Part shown: positions 33,347 through 42,094 of the stretch, piece by piece | How positions within the stretch are numbered: position 1 is the stretch's first letter | Layout of the letters: every line of letters starts with the position of its first letter | Assembly: GCA_025937755.1 (NCBI GenBank) | Contig: JAICQR010000006.1 | Coordinates: 1-44,093, forward strand | From: Gemmatimonadales bacterium | GTDB lineage: Bacteria > Gemmatimonadota > Gemmatimonadetes > Gemmatimonadales > GWC2-71-9 | Direction of reading: 5' to 3' | DNA: 44,093 nt | Position numbers and translations under genes: made by a program | The notes under the pieces: generated by a model | Told to the model about the DNA's origin: nothing | The model's input: only the letters and a program-made list of their open reading frames with translations | Database searches by the model: none

Positions 33347-33853
33347 TCAGGAGGTAAGGGACGCGGCGGAGGCCCGGCGAACGTCTTCGCGCCAGAGGGA
33401 GAGCGCGAGCGCGATGGCCCCGCAGCTCACCGCGATGTCGGCGACGTTGAACGTGGGCCAGCGCAGGGCGTTGATGCCGACGTCAATGAAGTCGGTCACG
33501 CCCTGGGAGGTGCGAATGCGGTCGATCAGGTTGCCGATGGCGCCGCCGGCCACGAGCCCCAGCGCCAGCTGGCGAAAGCGGTCGCCTGCGGGAGTGCTGC
33601 GCGAAAAGCGGTCGAGGAGTACCACCGCAACGACGGCGATGACCAGGAAGATCCAGCGCGAATAGGGGCCGAGGTGCAGCCCGAAGGCGGCACCGCGATT
33701 GAAGACCAGGTGGAACCGCACCCAGTCTCCGATCACCTCGATGGTACGGCCGCCCGCAAGCTGCGCTTCCGCCACATACTTGGTGACCGCATCGAGTGCC
33801 AGGACCACGGCCCCCGCGAGGAAGAAGACCCGGCGATCAGCGCCGCTTGGCAT
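33347..33853 (-). CDS. lspA: Lipoprotein signal peptidase LspA (signal peptidase II)
   Basis: Integral membrane aspartyl protease that removes signal peptides from lipoproteins after diacylglyceryl transfer. The 168 residues contain four hydrophobic segments; GNLIDRIR, the catalytic Asp121 in VTDFID and Asp139 in FNVADI are present, as is FNRGAAFG. The ATG at 33853 has a strong upstream purine run (AGGAAAAGGAAGAGG) and gives the normal length. It overlaps the DksA-like gene by 17 bp, a common arrangement after dksA-like and ileS genes. Confidence 0.95.
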   Translation of the reverse strand: MPSGADRRVFFLAGAVVLALDAVTKYVAEAQLAGGRTIEVIGDWVRFHLVFNRGAAFGLHLGPYSRWIFLVIAVVAVVLLDRFSRSTPAGDRFRQLALGLVAGGAIGNLIDRIRTSQGVTDFIDVGINALRWPTFNVADIAVSCGAIALALSLWREDVRRASAASLTS

Positions 33854-34226
33854 CCTCTTCCTTTTCCTTGCACGAAATGCACAGCCGCGCATGCGGCAGC
33901 GCATCGAGCCGCTCGAAGCTGATGGGCTGACCACAGGAATGGCACAGCCCGAACTTTTCCGGCGTCGAGTAGAACCGGCGGAGCGCCTCGTTCACATGCC
34001 AGAGGTACCGGCCCTCCTGCGACGCGAAGAGGAACTGCTTCTCGCGCTCCATGGCATCGGTGCCCTGGTCCGCCATGTGGAACGAGTAGGACGACAGGTC
34101 GCCGTCGGCGCCCTGCAAGGAGGTATTGAACGACTCGTCGTAGTAGCCGAGCTCCTTCATGACGCGCGCGCGCTCCTCACGAAGCCGCTTTTCCAGGTGC
34201 GCCATATTCTTCTTGTTCATGCCCAT
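33837..34226 (-). CDS. DksA/TraR-family C4 zinc-finger protein
   Basis: Cytoplasmic 129-residue protein with a charged helical N-terminal half (LEKRLREERARVMKELG) and a C-terminal C4 zinc finger with Cys95, Cys98, Cys116 and Cys119 (CHSCG, then CISCK). DksA binds RNA polymerase with ppGpp; shorter TraR-like relatives often have other roles. The classical DksA coiled-coil tip residues cannot be placed with certainty, so I give no gene symbol. The ATG at 34226 lies 50 bp inside the end of ileS; later ATGs at 34220 or 34205 are possible and shorten the overlap. Confidence 0.88.
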   Translation of the reverse strand: MGMNKKNMAHLEKRLREERARVMKELGYYDESFNTSLQGADGDLSSYSFHMADQGTDAMEREKQFLFASQEGRYLWHVNEALRRFYSTPEKFGLCHSCGQPISFERLDALPHARLCISCKEKEEDAKRR

Positions 34227-37200
34227 CCGCCGCGTTGGGTGTCGATGTCGTGTCCGAATCGAAGCGCATCAATCCAACTCTCGCGCTCGCCCCGTCCAGG
34301 TCCAGTTGCTGCTCGATGTCCGGTTGGGGCGCGCGTGCGCCCGGGTGAACTCTGCGCGCCAGCACCTCGCCGGCGATCGCGTCCAGGTGTGGACGCAACA
34401 CCTCGGCCAGTGCGGTGTCTGCGTCGAGATACAATTCGATGCGGGTAGTGAATTCGTAGCCGGCCTCGCGCCGGAGCCGTTGCACCCGGCTCACCACTTC
34501 GCGCGCCAGGCCCTCGGCCCGCAATTCATCATCGAGCGCCGGATCGAGCGCCGCCACAAAGGGGCCCTCGCTGGCCACCAGCCAGTCACTGGCGACCTCG
34601 CGCTCGATGCTCACGTCGCCCGGCTCCAGCGTCACCTGCTCCCCGCCTACGTCCAGAACAGCGGTGGTTCCCGCTTCCAGCGCACGCAGGGCGTCGGTGC
34701 CGAGCCCCGACGCGGCGGCGGCGATCTTCGGCGTCCGGTTCCCGAACCGCTTGCCCAGTGCCCGGAAATTGGGCCGCGCCCGCAGCCGCACCAATTCGGC
34801 ATCAGACGCCGCGACCACCACCTGGCGCACATTGACCTCAGCGGCCAGCACCGAAAGCAGCGCGTCGAACGCGGGTCCCTGCACGGCAGCGGGGACCGCC
34901 ACCTGCAGCGTGCGGAGCGGCTGCCGCACCCGGACGTCGCCCGCTTCACGCGCGGCGCGGGCCAGCGAGGCGAGCGTTCGAACCGCGTCCATCGCCGTTT
35001 CCAGCCCCGGATCCCGGGAGCCGACCTCGGGGAATCGTGAAAGATGCACTGATTGCCCGGAAATTTCACGGTGGACCCAGTCCGACACGAACGGGGCCGC
35101 GGGAGCGAGGGCACGGGCCACGGTCTCGAGGCATCGATGCAGCGTGCGCGCCGCCGCCGGATCGGCCTCGGCATCGGGGGCCCAGAACCGGGGCCGATTG
35201 GTGCGGACATACCAGTTGGCGAGGTCGTCCACCACGAACTCCATGATCGCGCGGGTCCCGGTGGTGACGTCATACCCGCTCCACGCACGCTCGACCGTTT
35301 CCACCATGCCGGCCAGCCGACTCAGGACCCAGCGGTCGGCAAGGGTTTCGTTGCCGCTGCCCTGCGGCGGGACCGCACCGACGTAGCGGCGGAAGAATTC
35401 GTACACGTTCTTGAGCCGGTCGAAGAAACCGCCGGCCACTTCAGGAATGGTCCGGGCATCAAAGCGCTTGGGGAGCCAGACCTGGCTGGAGGCGAGCAGG
35501 TATACCCGGATGGTGTCAGCACCGAAGGTGGCAATCGCCTCCCACGGGTCGACCGTGTTGCCCTTGCTCTTCGACATCTTCTGGCCGTCGGCGTCGAGCA
35601 CCAGTTCGTTGACAATGACGTTCCGGTAGGCCGGGGCATCGAAGGCACTGGTTGCGATGGCGAGCAGCGAGTAGAACCAGCCGCGAGTCTGATCCACGCC
35701 TTCGCAGATGAAGTCCGCCGGGAAGTGGGACTCGAACTGGTCCTTGTTCTCGAACGGGTAGTGCCACTGGGCGTATGGCATCGAGCCCGAGTCGAACCAG
35801 GTGTCGATGACTTCCGGGGTTCGGCGCATGAGCCCACCGCAGCTGCAGCCCCATTCGTAGGAGTCCACGTGCGGCTTGTGGGGATCGAAGTCGTGCGGCA
35901 AGGGACGGCCCCAACGCTCGGCCAGCCGGGCATAGCTGTCGATCACTTCCACGTGAGCCGCATCCTGGTCGCACACCCACACCGGTAGCGGCGTGCCCCA
36001 GTACCGGTCGCGCGACAGCGCCCAGTCGACGTTGTTCTCCAGCCATTCTCCGAACCGGCCGGCGCCCACCTCCGGCGGATGCCATGCGACCGCCCGGTTG
36101 ATCTCGAGCATGCGCTCGCGCACCGCAGTGGTCCGCACGAACCAGGAGTCGCGCGCGTAGTAGATCAGCGGGCTCTGGCAGCGCCAGCAGTGGGGATAGC
36201 TGTGCTCGTGGGACGACGTGAGGTGCCAGCGTCCGTCGCGCTTGAGCCGCTGGATGATGAGGTCGTTGGTCTCCTTCGCGGTGACCAGCCGGCCCTCGAT
36301 CTCGGGCCAGGTCGTACCGACGAAGGTGCCGTCGGCGGCAACCGGACGCACGAAGGCAAGCCCGTGCTCCTGGCCTGCGGAAAAGTCATCGGCACCAAAG
36401 GCGGGCGCCATGTGGACCAGGCCAGACCCATCGTCTGCCGTGACGAACGGCGCCGCCACCACCAGCCGCGCCCGACGATCAGCCGGGAGTTCGACCACCT
36501 CGAGCGGGCGCTGATACTCCAGTCCCACCAGTTCGCGGCCCGGGAAGGTGCGCACCGCGCCCAGCTGCTCGAACGAGGGCGCGTTCTTGGCCGACGACGA
36601 CGCCAGCGACGCACGGGCGGTCGCGAGGATCAGCAGGCGCTCGCCCACCCGGTACTCCCCGTACTCGAGATCGGGATGGACCGCCACGGCCACATTGGAC
36701 AGCAGGGTCCAGGGCGTGGTGGTCCAGACCAGCAGTTCGCGCCCGCTGCCGTCCGCTACCGGGAACGTGACATAGACCGAGTTGGTGGTGACTGACTGGT
36801 AGCCCTGCGCCAGCTCATGACTGGAGAGGACGGTGCCGCAGCGGGGGCAGTACGGCAATACCCGGTGCCCCCGGTACAGCAGGTCCCGTTCGCGGAGCCG
36901 GTGCAGCAGCCACCACACCGTCTCGATGTAGTCGTTGCTGTACGTGATGTAGGGATGTTCGTAGTCGAGCCAGTAGCCGATCCGGTCGGAGAGCTGCTCC
37001 CAGTCTTCCTTGTATCGGAAGACACTGGCACGCGCACGCCGGTTGAACTCGGCCACGCCGAACTGCTCGATGTCGCGCTTGCCGGCGAGCTTGAGTTCCT
37101 TCTCGATTTCGATTTCCACCGGCAGACCGTGGGTGTCCCAGCCCGCGATGCGGGTGACCGGGTGACCCTGCATCGCCTGATACCGGCAGATCAGGTCCTT

Positions 37201-37392
37201 GATGGTGCGGGAAAATACGTGATGGATTCCGGGACGCCCGTTGGCAGTGGGCGGTCCCTCGTAGAACACGAACGGCACCCCGTCGCGCAGGGCGTCCTGC
37301 GAGCGCTGGAACAGGTCCTCGTTGCGCCAGGTTTCGAGCTGGGCGCGCTCGCGCGCATCGGCGGTGCCCTCGGGCCAGGGGGAGAATGCCAT
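34177..37392 (-). CDS. ileS: Isoleucyl-tRNA synthetase (GIHH type)
   Basis: Class I aminoacyl-tRNA synthetase of 1071 residues that charges tRNA-Ile and edits mischarged valine. The HIGH motif is read as GIHH (55-58, in PTANGRPGIHHV), and KMSKS is at 605-609. GWDTHGLPVEIE and TTPWTLLSN in the editing region are typical. The GIHH form is the one seen in the eukaryote-like group of bacterial IleRS found in Bacteroidota and relatives; that group is often less sensitive to mupirocin. The C-terminal tail overlaps the DksA-like gene. It starts 5 bp after divIVA. Confidence 0.97.
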   Translation of the reverse strand: MAFSPWPEGTADARERAQLETWRNEDLFQRSQDALRDGVPFVFYEGPPTANGRPGIHHVFSRTIKDLICRYQAMQGHPVTRIAGWDTHGLPVEIEIEKELKLAGKRDIEQFGVAEFNRRARASVFRYKEDWEQLSDRIGYWLDYEHPYITYSNDYIETVWWLLHRLRERDLLYRGHRVLPYCPRCGTVLSSHELAQGYQSVTTNSVYVTFPVADGSGRELLVWTTTPWTLLSNVAVAVHPDLEYGEYRVGERLLILATARASLASSSAKNAPSFEQLGAVRTFPGRELVGLEYQRPLEVVELPADRRARLVVAAPFVTADDGSGLVHMAPAFGADDFSAGQEHGLAFVRPVAADGTFVGTTWPEIEGRLVTAKETNDLIIQRLKRDGRWHLTSSHEHSYPHCWRCQSPLIYYARDSWFVRTTAVRERMLEINRAVAWHPPEVGAGRFGEWLENNVDWALSRDRYWGTPLPVWVCDQDAAHVEVIDSYARLAERWGRPLPHDFDPHKPHVDSYEWGCSCGGLMRRTPEVIDTWFDSGSMPYAQWHYPFENKDQFESHFPADFICEGVDQTRGWFYSLLAIATSAFDAPAYRNVIVNELVLDADGQKMSKSKGNTVDPWEAIATFGADTIRVYLLASSQVWLPKRFDARTIPEVAGGFFDRLKNVYEFFRRYVGAVPPQGSGNETLADRWVLSRLAGMVETVERAWSGYDVTTGTRAIMEFVVDDLANWYVRTNRPRFWAPDAEADPAAARTLHRCLETVARALAPAAPFVSDWVHREISGQSVHLSRFPEVGSRDPGLETAMDAVRTLASLARAAREAGDVRVRQPLRTLQVAVPAAVQGPAFDALLSVLAAEVNVRQVVVAASDAELVRLRARPNFRALGKRFGNRTPKIAAAASGLGTDALRALEAGTTAVLDVGGEQVTLEPGDVSIEREVASDWLVASEGPFVAALDPALDDELRAEGLAREVVSRVQRLRREAGYEFTTRIELYLDADTALAEVLRPHLDAIAGEVLARRVHPGARAPQPDIEQQLDLDGASARVGLMRFDSDTTSTPNAADGHEQEEYGAPGKAAS

Positions 37393-37397
37393 TCGGC

Positions 37398-37871
37398 TCA
37401 GCCCTTCGCCTGGGTCTCCAGCACGTCGATCTCGGCCAGCTGGCGCGCCACGAGGGCACGCAGTGCCGCGATGTAGCCAGCGAACTGGCGCTCGGCCGTA
37501 TCGATCCGCTCGCGGATGCCCTGCTCGTTCCGGCGTGCTTCCTCGATCATGCGCTCGGCATCGCGCTGCGCGTCCTTGAGCACGGCGTCCCGACCATGAT
37601 CGGCCGCTGCGCGCGCTTCCTCGCGCAACTGCTGCGCCGCCACCAGTGCCTCATTCATGGCGCGTTCGCGTTCGCGAAACACTTTCAACTGCTCCTGGGC
37701 GCCGCGCAGGCGTTCCTCCATCTGCACCTTGTCGCGAAGCGCGGTTTCCAGCTCGTCGGCGACCCGGCGAACGAATTCATCCACCTCGCCCGGCGCCAGG
37801 CCCCGGAACGCACGGCCGAACTGCTGCGACCGGATATCGTGGGGCGAAAGGCGGAATGCGGCGTCGCTCAT
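37398..37871 (-). CDS. DivIVA-domain coiled-coil protein
   Basis: The 157-residue protein opens with the DivIVA N-terminal element LSPHDIRSQQFGRAFRGLAP and EVDEFVRRVADELE, followed by a long coiled coil (about 45-150) rich in alanine, arginine and glutamate. DivIVA proteins bind curved membrane at poles and septa and recruit partners. It sits between a yggS-type gene (ATGA overlap) and ileS, an order often seen near division genes. Whether it helps polarity of the MglA system in this window is only a guess. Confidence 0.9.
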   Translation of the reverse strand: MSDAAFRLSPHDIRSQQFGRAFRGLAPGEVDEFVRRVADELETALRDKVQMEERLRGAQEQLKVFRERERAMNEALVAAQQLREEARAAADHGRDAVLKDAQRDAERMIEEARRNEQGIRERIDTAERQFAGYIAALRALVARQLAEIDVLETQAKG

Positions 37872-38548
37872 GAACGTGCTCCCAGCAGTGCCGAGCCGAG
37901 GCGGATAATGGTGGCGCCTTCTTCCACGGCCACGCCATAGTCGTCGGACATGCCCATCGAGAGTTCCTCCAGCAGGCAGCCGGGTTGCGCGTGGCGATCC
38001 CGGAGTTCCCTGAGCAGCGCAAAAGTGCGCCGCTGCTCCGCTTCGTCGGCGTCGAACGCCGCCATCGTCATCAGTCCCCGCACCCGAAGCCGCTCGCAGT
38101 GGTCCGTCGCGTCAAGCAGCGCTGCGAGGCCATCCGGTTCCACGCCGCCCTTCTGGGACTCGCGAGAGCAGTTGACCTGCAGCAGCACGGCCTGGGGAGC
38201 ACCCGTTACCCGCCGATCGAGTTCGACAGCCAGCTCGGGCGAGTCCACCGAATGCACCATCGCGAATCGGCCGACCACGTGCCGGGCCTTGTTGCGCTGG
38301 AGCGATCCGATCAGGTGCCACTCCAGGGGCACGTCGCCCACCTGCTCCTGCTTTCGCAGCGCCTCCTGCACCCGATTCTCACCCACCATGGTGAGCCCGG
38401 CCGCGACCACGGCATGGACGGCCTCCGGCCCGTGGCCCTTGGTCACCGCCATGATCGTAACCGACTGCCTCGCGCCGCTTCGGGCCTGCCGATCGGCTAT
38501 CTCGGCCCTGACCCGCGCGACCCGTTCCGGGAGCGCATCGAACGGCAT
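37868..38548 (-). CDS. YggS-family pyridoxal-phosphate homeostasis protein
   Basis: Cytoplasmic PLP-binding protein of 226 residues with the alanine-racemase-type N-terminal fold and no catalytic second domain. The PLP lysine is Lys37 in VTKGHGPEAV. GENRVQEAL, WHLIGSLQRNKAR, HSVDS, LLQVNCSRESQKGG and LSMGMSDD are the family signatures. The ATG at 38548 follows a short AT-rich gap after the DUF2723 gene; the open frame above it reads through that gene and is not protein-like. The stop overlaps the divIVA start. Confidence 0.94.
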   Translation of the reverse strand: MPFDALPERVARVRAEIADRQARSGARQSVTIMAVTKGHGPEAVHAVVAAGLTMVGENRVQEALRKQEQVGDVPLEWHLIGSLQRNKARHVVGRFAMVHSVDSPELAVELDRRVTGAPQAVLLQVNCSRESQKGGVEPDGLAALLDATDHCERLRVRGLMTMAAFDADEAEQRRTFALLRELRDRHAQPGCLLEELSMGMSDDYGVAVEEGATIIRLGSALLGARS

Positions 38549-38582
38549 AATCTTGAAAAATAACAGGTTGCGACGAGGTCTT

Positions 38583-40928
38583 CTACGGCTGGAATCGCAG
38601 CTGCTGGGCCGCCTCCACCAGATTGGGGTCGGGATTGATCTGCACGGCACGATCGATATTGGCCAGCATCGAATCGCGCTGGCCCAGCTGCTGGTAGGCG
38701 AAGGCGAGGGTGGTGAATGGCAGCGCGAGCACGTTCGCCTGCATTTCCGCAGTGGGCTCGAGCCTGGGCGGACGCCCCTGCAGCAGCCCCGCATACCGGT
38801 ACGTCTCCCAGGCCAGCTCGCTGGTCATGGGCACGTCGATCGGCACCGGACCCAGGATCGAACCGACGATGCCGGCCGCGGTGGTATCGGGCACTGCCGG
38901 CTCAATCCAGAATGCGAGCCCCCGCTGGACCGCGTGGCCGGTGAGACCACCGAAGCCTCGCCCCGCCGTGGCGGACCAGGTGATCGGACGTCGCCCGAGG
39001 TTGGCCTGCAACACCCGCAACGTCACGATGTCGCGCGGCTGGTCCAGCTCGCCTGGCGCGTATCGGCGCTGGAACGGACCGAAATCCACCACGAAGTTGC
39101 CGGCATAAAGCTCCTGCAGCGTGCTGATCCGGAACGCCGCGGCGATCGCCTCGTCGGTCATCTCATGTACCGGCGTGGTGGGCTTGGGAATCAGGCGGTC
39201 CTGCCAGATGGCGGGCAGCGCCGAGCTGTCCACGTCGCGGAGCGGGTTGTCCCGCAACTGGCGGACGTACCAATCGGTATTGGCCAGCGCCAGGCATACG
39301 ATGGTCACGTCCTGGCGGATACCCTCGACTTCCTGGGCCCACCAGAGCGGAAAGGTGTCGTTGTCGCCGTAGGTGAAGAGGATGCCATACGGCGGCGCCG
39401 AGTTGAGCAGGTTGTAGGCGACGTCGGCCGCGAGCCGCGCGTCGGGACCGTGCCTCCGTGATGCGGCCGGTGCGTTGAGGATGACCGGCACCAGCGCCAC
39501 GGCGAACACGGCCGGCGCGAGCCGGCGCAACTGCGGCTGTGGCTCTCGCATGAGCCGGTGCGCGAGCGCAGCCAGCCCCATTCCGGCCCAGAGCCCCCAG
39601 GTCACGAAGCTCACCACGAAGAAGTAGTCGCGCTCCCGCACCTCATGCTGCTCGGCGTTGGGAAAGCTGTCGGAAGCGATGCTGAAGCCGGGCTTGAAGT
39701 TCATGTACGCCATCAGCCCGATACCGGTCACCAGAAACAGCGTGAACAGCATCCACCAGCCCGGCCGGTCGGCCTGGCGGTGCAGCCGGAGTCCACGCAG
39801 GCCCAGCCCGAAGAACAGCACCGTTGCAATGATGCCGAAGCGATCCCCCAGCACCCTTCCCCACTGCCAGTTGAAGTACTGGATGTAATTCGCGATCTGG
39901 AGCCCGATGATGGTCAGCGAGCGGCCCGGGTTGTCGGGGCCGTGCATCACGGTCGGGTCGTCGAACGGAGTGCGCACCGGGTACTGCGCACGCCGGATCA
40001 CGGCGAGCAGGGCATCCCACGTGCTCGGATCGGCTTCGTTGATCATTGGCGCCTGACCGGCGCGAATGTACAGGAAGAGATACGGGGTGATTCCGATGGC
40101 GGCGATGAGCAGCGCCGCGAGGCCGAACCGGGTCGCGCCGCTGGTCATGGCGAACACCAGCGCGGCGGCGAAGCAGAACGCACCCACGCCGGTGAGGGTG
40201 GTGCTGCCCAGGCCGGTGCCCAGCAGCAAGGCCCAGACGCCAGCGAACACAGCCAACTGGGCCCACTCGCGGCGCGCCTCGGCTGGATCAGCGGCAGGCG
40301 CCTCGCGAAGCGTGGCCCAGATGAACATGATCGCGGCCGGTCCCACCAGCAGCGCGAGCAGGTGATTGCCCATCGAGACGCCGCAGATGTACACCGCCAG
40401 CAGGAGCATCCTGACGGCGGACGCCTCGCCCCGCTTCTGCCGCCAGAGCAGGCAAAGCCAGCACACCGCCGCGATCGACAGCGTCGCGACGGCATACACT
40501 TCGGTCTCGTTGGAGTTCTGCCAGTTGGTGAAGGTGAAGGCCCCGATGATGGCACCCGCGGCAGCACCGCCGATGCGGAGCAGCCGCCCTGCTGGATCGG
40601 GCACGACGCGGAAGGCTGCTGCGAGGGCCTGATGCACCACCAGAAAGAAAAACCCCGCCCCGGCCGCACTGAGCACAGCGGTGAACAGGTTGGTGCGCCA
40701 GGCAAACTCGCCGAACGGGAAGAACGTCCCCCAGACGTGCGCCATCATCACGAACAGCGGCGTCCCCGGCGGGTGCGGAATGCCGAGAATCTTCGCGCTG
40801 GCGATCAGCTCGCCGGCATCCCAGAACGTCACGGTCGGGGCCAGCGTCAGGATGAAGCCGAGCAGCACGACCAGAGCCACGGCAATCGCGAGGCGTACGG
40901 GCGGACGAAAATCGGAAGAGTCGGTCAT
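38583..40928 (-). CDS. DUF2723 polytopic membrane protein (probable GT-C type glycosyltransferase)
   Basis: The 781 residues begin with a short polar tail and about twelve hydrophobic segments (about 12-475), followed by a large soluble region that is probably periplasmic. DUF2723 proteins are related to protein O-mannosyltransferases and share the early motif TFWDAGELIASAKILGIPHP with a conserved Asp-Ala-Gly-Glu. The acceptor is not known. The C-terminal 60 residues resemble one or two TPR units (LAFAYQQLGQRDSMLANIDRA). It overlaps folP as ATGA. Confidence 0.88.
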   Translation of the reverse strand: MTDSSDFRPPVRLAIAVALVVLLGFILTLAPTVTFWDAGELIASAKILGIPHPPGTPLFVMMAHVWGTFFPFGEFAWRTNLFTAVLSAAGAGFFFLVVHQALAAAFRVVPDPAGRLLRIGGAAAGAIIGAFTFTNWQNSNETEVYAVATLSIAAVCWLCLLWRQKRGEASAVRMLLLAVYICGVSMGNHLLALLVGPAAIMFIWATLREAPAADPAEARREWAQLAVFAGVWALLLGTGLGSTTLTGVGAFCFAAALVFAMTSGATRFGLAALLIAAIGITPYLFLYIRAGQAPMINEADPSTWDALLAVIRRAQYPVRTPFDDPTVMHGPDNPGRSLTIIGLQIANYIQYFNWQWGRVLGDRFGIIATVLFFGLGLRGLRLHRQADRPGWWMLFTLFLVTGIGLMAYMNFKPGFSIASDSFPNAEQHEVRERDYFFVVSFVTWGLWAGMGLAALAHRLMREPQPQLRRLAPAVFAVALVPVILNAPAASRRHGPDARLAADVAYNLLNSAPPYGILFTYGDNDTFPLWWAQEVEGIRQDVTIVCLALANTDWYVRQLRDNPLRDVDSSALPAIWQDRLIPKPTTPVHEMTDEAIAAAFRISTLQELYAGNFVVDFGPFQRRYAPGELDQPRDIVTLRVLQANLGRRPITWSATAGRGFGGLTGHAVQRGLAFWIEPAVPDTTAAGIVGSILGPVPIDVPMTSELAWETYRYAGLLQGRPPRLEPTAEMQANVLALPFTTLAFAYQQLGQRDSMLANIDRAVQINPDPNLVEAAQQLRFQP

Positions 40929-42094
40929 CGGCTCGCGATGGCGTGAGCCACGGCGAGCGCGTCGCGCGTGGCTGCAGGGTTATGGACCCGGAAGACCCGG
41001 GCACCGCGCTCGAAACAGAGGGCACAGCAGGCTGCGGTTGCCACGTCACGCTCGGCCACTGCCCTGCCCGTCACGGCGCCGAGAAACCGCTTGCGTGACG
41101 GGCCGACCATTAGCGGGCGCCCCAGCGCGAGCAACGCGTCGAGTTGGTCGGCGAGCTGGAAGTTGTGCGCTTCGGTCTTGCCAAAGCCGAAGCCGGGATC
41201 CACAACGATGCAATCCGCCGGGACGCCGGCATCGGTGGCGCGTGCAACGGCGTGGCCAAGCTCGGTGAGGACTTCGGCCACGACGTCGTCGAAATGCGCG
41301 CCGTCGAGCGAGGCGAGCGCCAGTGGCTCGCCGCGCGAGTGCATCAACACCAGCCCGGCGCCGGCCTCCCGCACCACGTCAGCCAGCGCAGCATCATGCC
41401 GCAGTCCAGTGACATCGTTGATGAGATGCGCACCCGCGGCAAGGGCGTCGCGCGCCACCGCCGCCTTCATCGTATCCACGGACAGGACCACATGGGGCAG
41501 AGCCTCACGCAAGGCGGCAATCACCGGCACCACCCGGCGGGCTTCCTCGTTTGCCGGCACCAGTGTGGTCCGTCCCGGCCGGGTACTTTCACCACCGATG
41601 TCGAGCAGCTCGGCGCCCTGCGACACCAGCTCCTGCGCCCGGGTGACCGCGGCCTCTACCGTCGGTACCTGACCACCATCGCTGAAACTGTCGGGTGTCA
41701 CATTGAGGATGCCCATCACCAGCGGGGCGGTGACATCCAGTTCGCGGCCCCGTATGCGCCACCGAGCCGGCGGCTCCGGCGCCATTGCGAGCCCGACGGC
41801 CTCGGCGAGCGGCGCCAGCGGAGCTGGCACGGTCCACGGGCGGGCCAGTGCACTGAGCCGAGCCCGGCTGCCGCTCAGCAGTGCCCAGTCTTCACCGGTC
41901 ACTACGTCGATACCGAGTGCACCTGCGTGACGCACCAGCGCCAGCAGTACGTCGGCATCCACATCCTGAACGTGGAACGCCGCCCCGGCCGCACCAGCGG
42001 CGGTCGAGGCGGCGAGTCCCGGCTCCCATCCGTGGGAGCGCAGGGTGTCCGACAGCGAGCGAGCGGAACGCCCGCTCACCGGAACGACGATCAC
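40925..42094 (-). CDS. folP: Dihydropteroate synthase FolP with N-terminal extra domain
   Basis: Makes 7,8-dihydropteroate from 6-hydroxymethyl-dihydropterin diphosphate and p-aminobenzoate in folate synthesis. The catalytic TIM barrel begins after residue 120: MGILNVTPDSFSDGG (127-141), GGESTRPG, VLSVDTMKAAVA, INDVTGL, VLMHSRG, DPGFGFGK and VGPSRKRFLG are intact. Residues 1-115 form an extra N-terminal domain with VDADVLLALVRHAGALGID, a region found in some bacterial DHPS. Start and stop overlap ftsH and the DUF2723 gene by 4 bp each. Confidence 0.94.
   Translation of the reverse strand: MIVVPVSGRSARSLSDTLRSHGWEPGLAASTAAGAAGAAFHVQDVDADVLLALVRHAGALGIDVVTGEDWALLSGSRARLSALARPWTVPAPLAPLAEAVGLAMAPEPPARWRIRGRELDVTAPLVMGILNVTPDSFSDGGQVPTVEAAVTRAQELVSQGAELLDIGGESTRPGRTTLVPANEEARRVVPVIAALREALPHVVLSVDTMKAAVARDALAAGAHLINDVTGLRHDAALADVVREAGAGLVLMHSRGEPLALASLDGAHFDDVVAEVLTELGHAVARATDAGVPADCIVVDPGFGFGKTEAHNFQLADQLDALLALGRPLMVGPSRKRFLGAVTGRAVAERDVATAACCALCFERGARVFRVHNPAATRDALAVAHAIASR

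Noticed and set aside
39558-40946. Plus-strand open frame of 462 codons
   Set aside because: Opposite the DUF2723 gene, very rich in Gln, His and Arg, typical of an antisense shadow.
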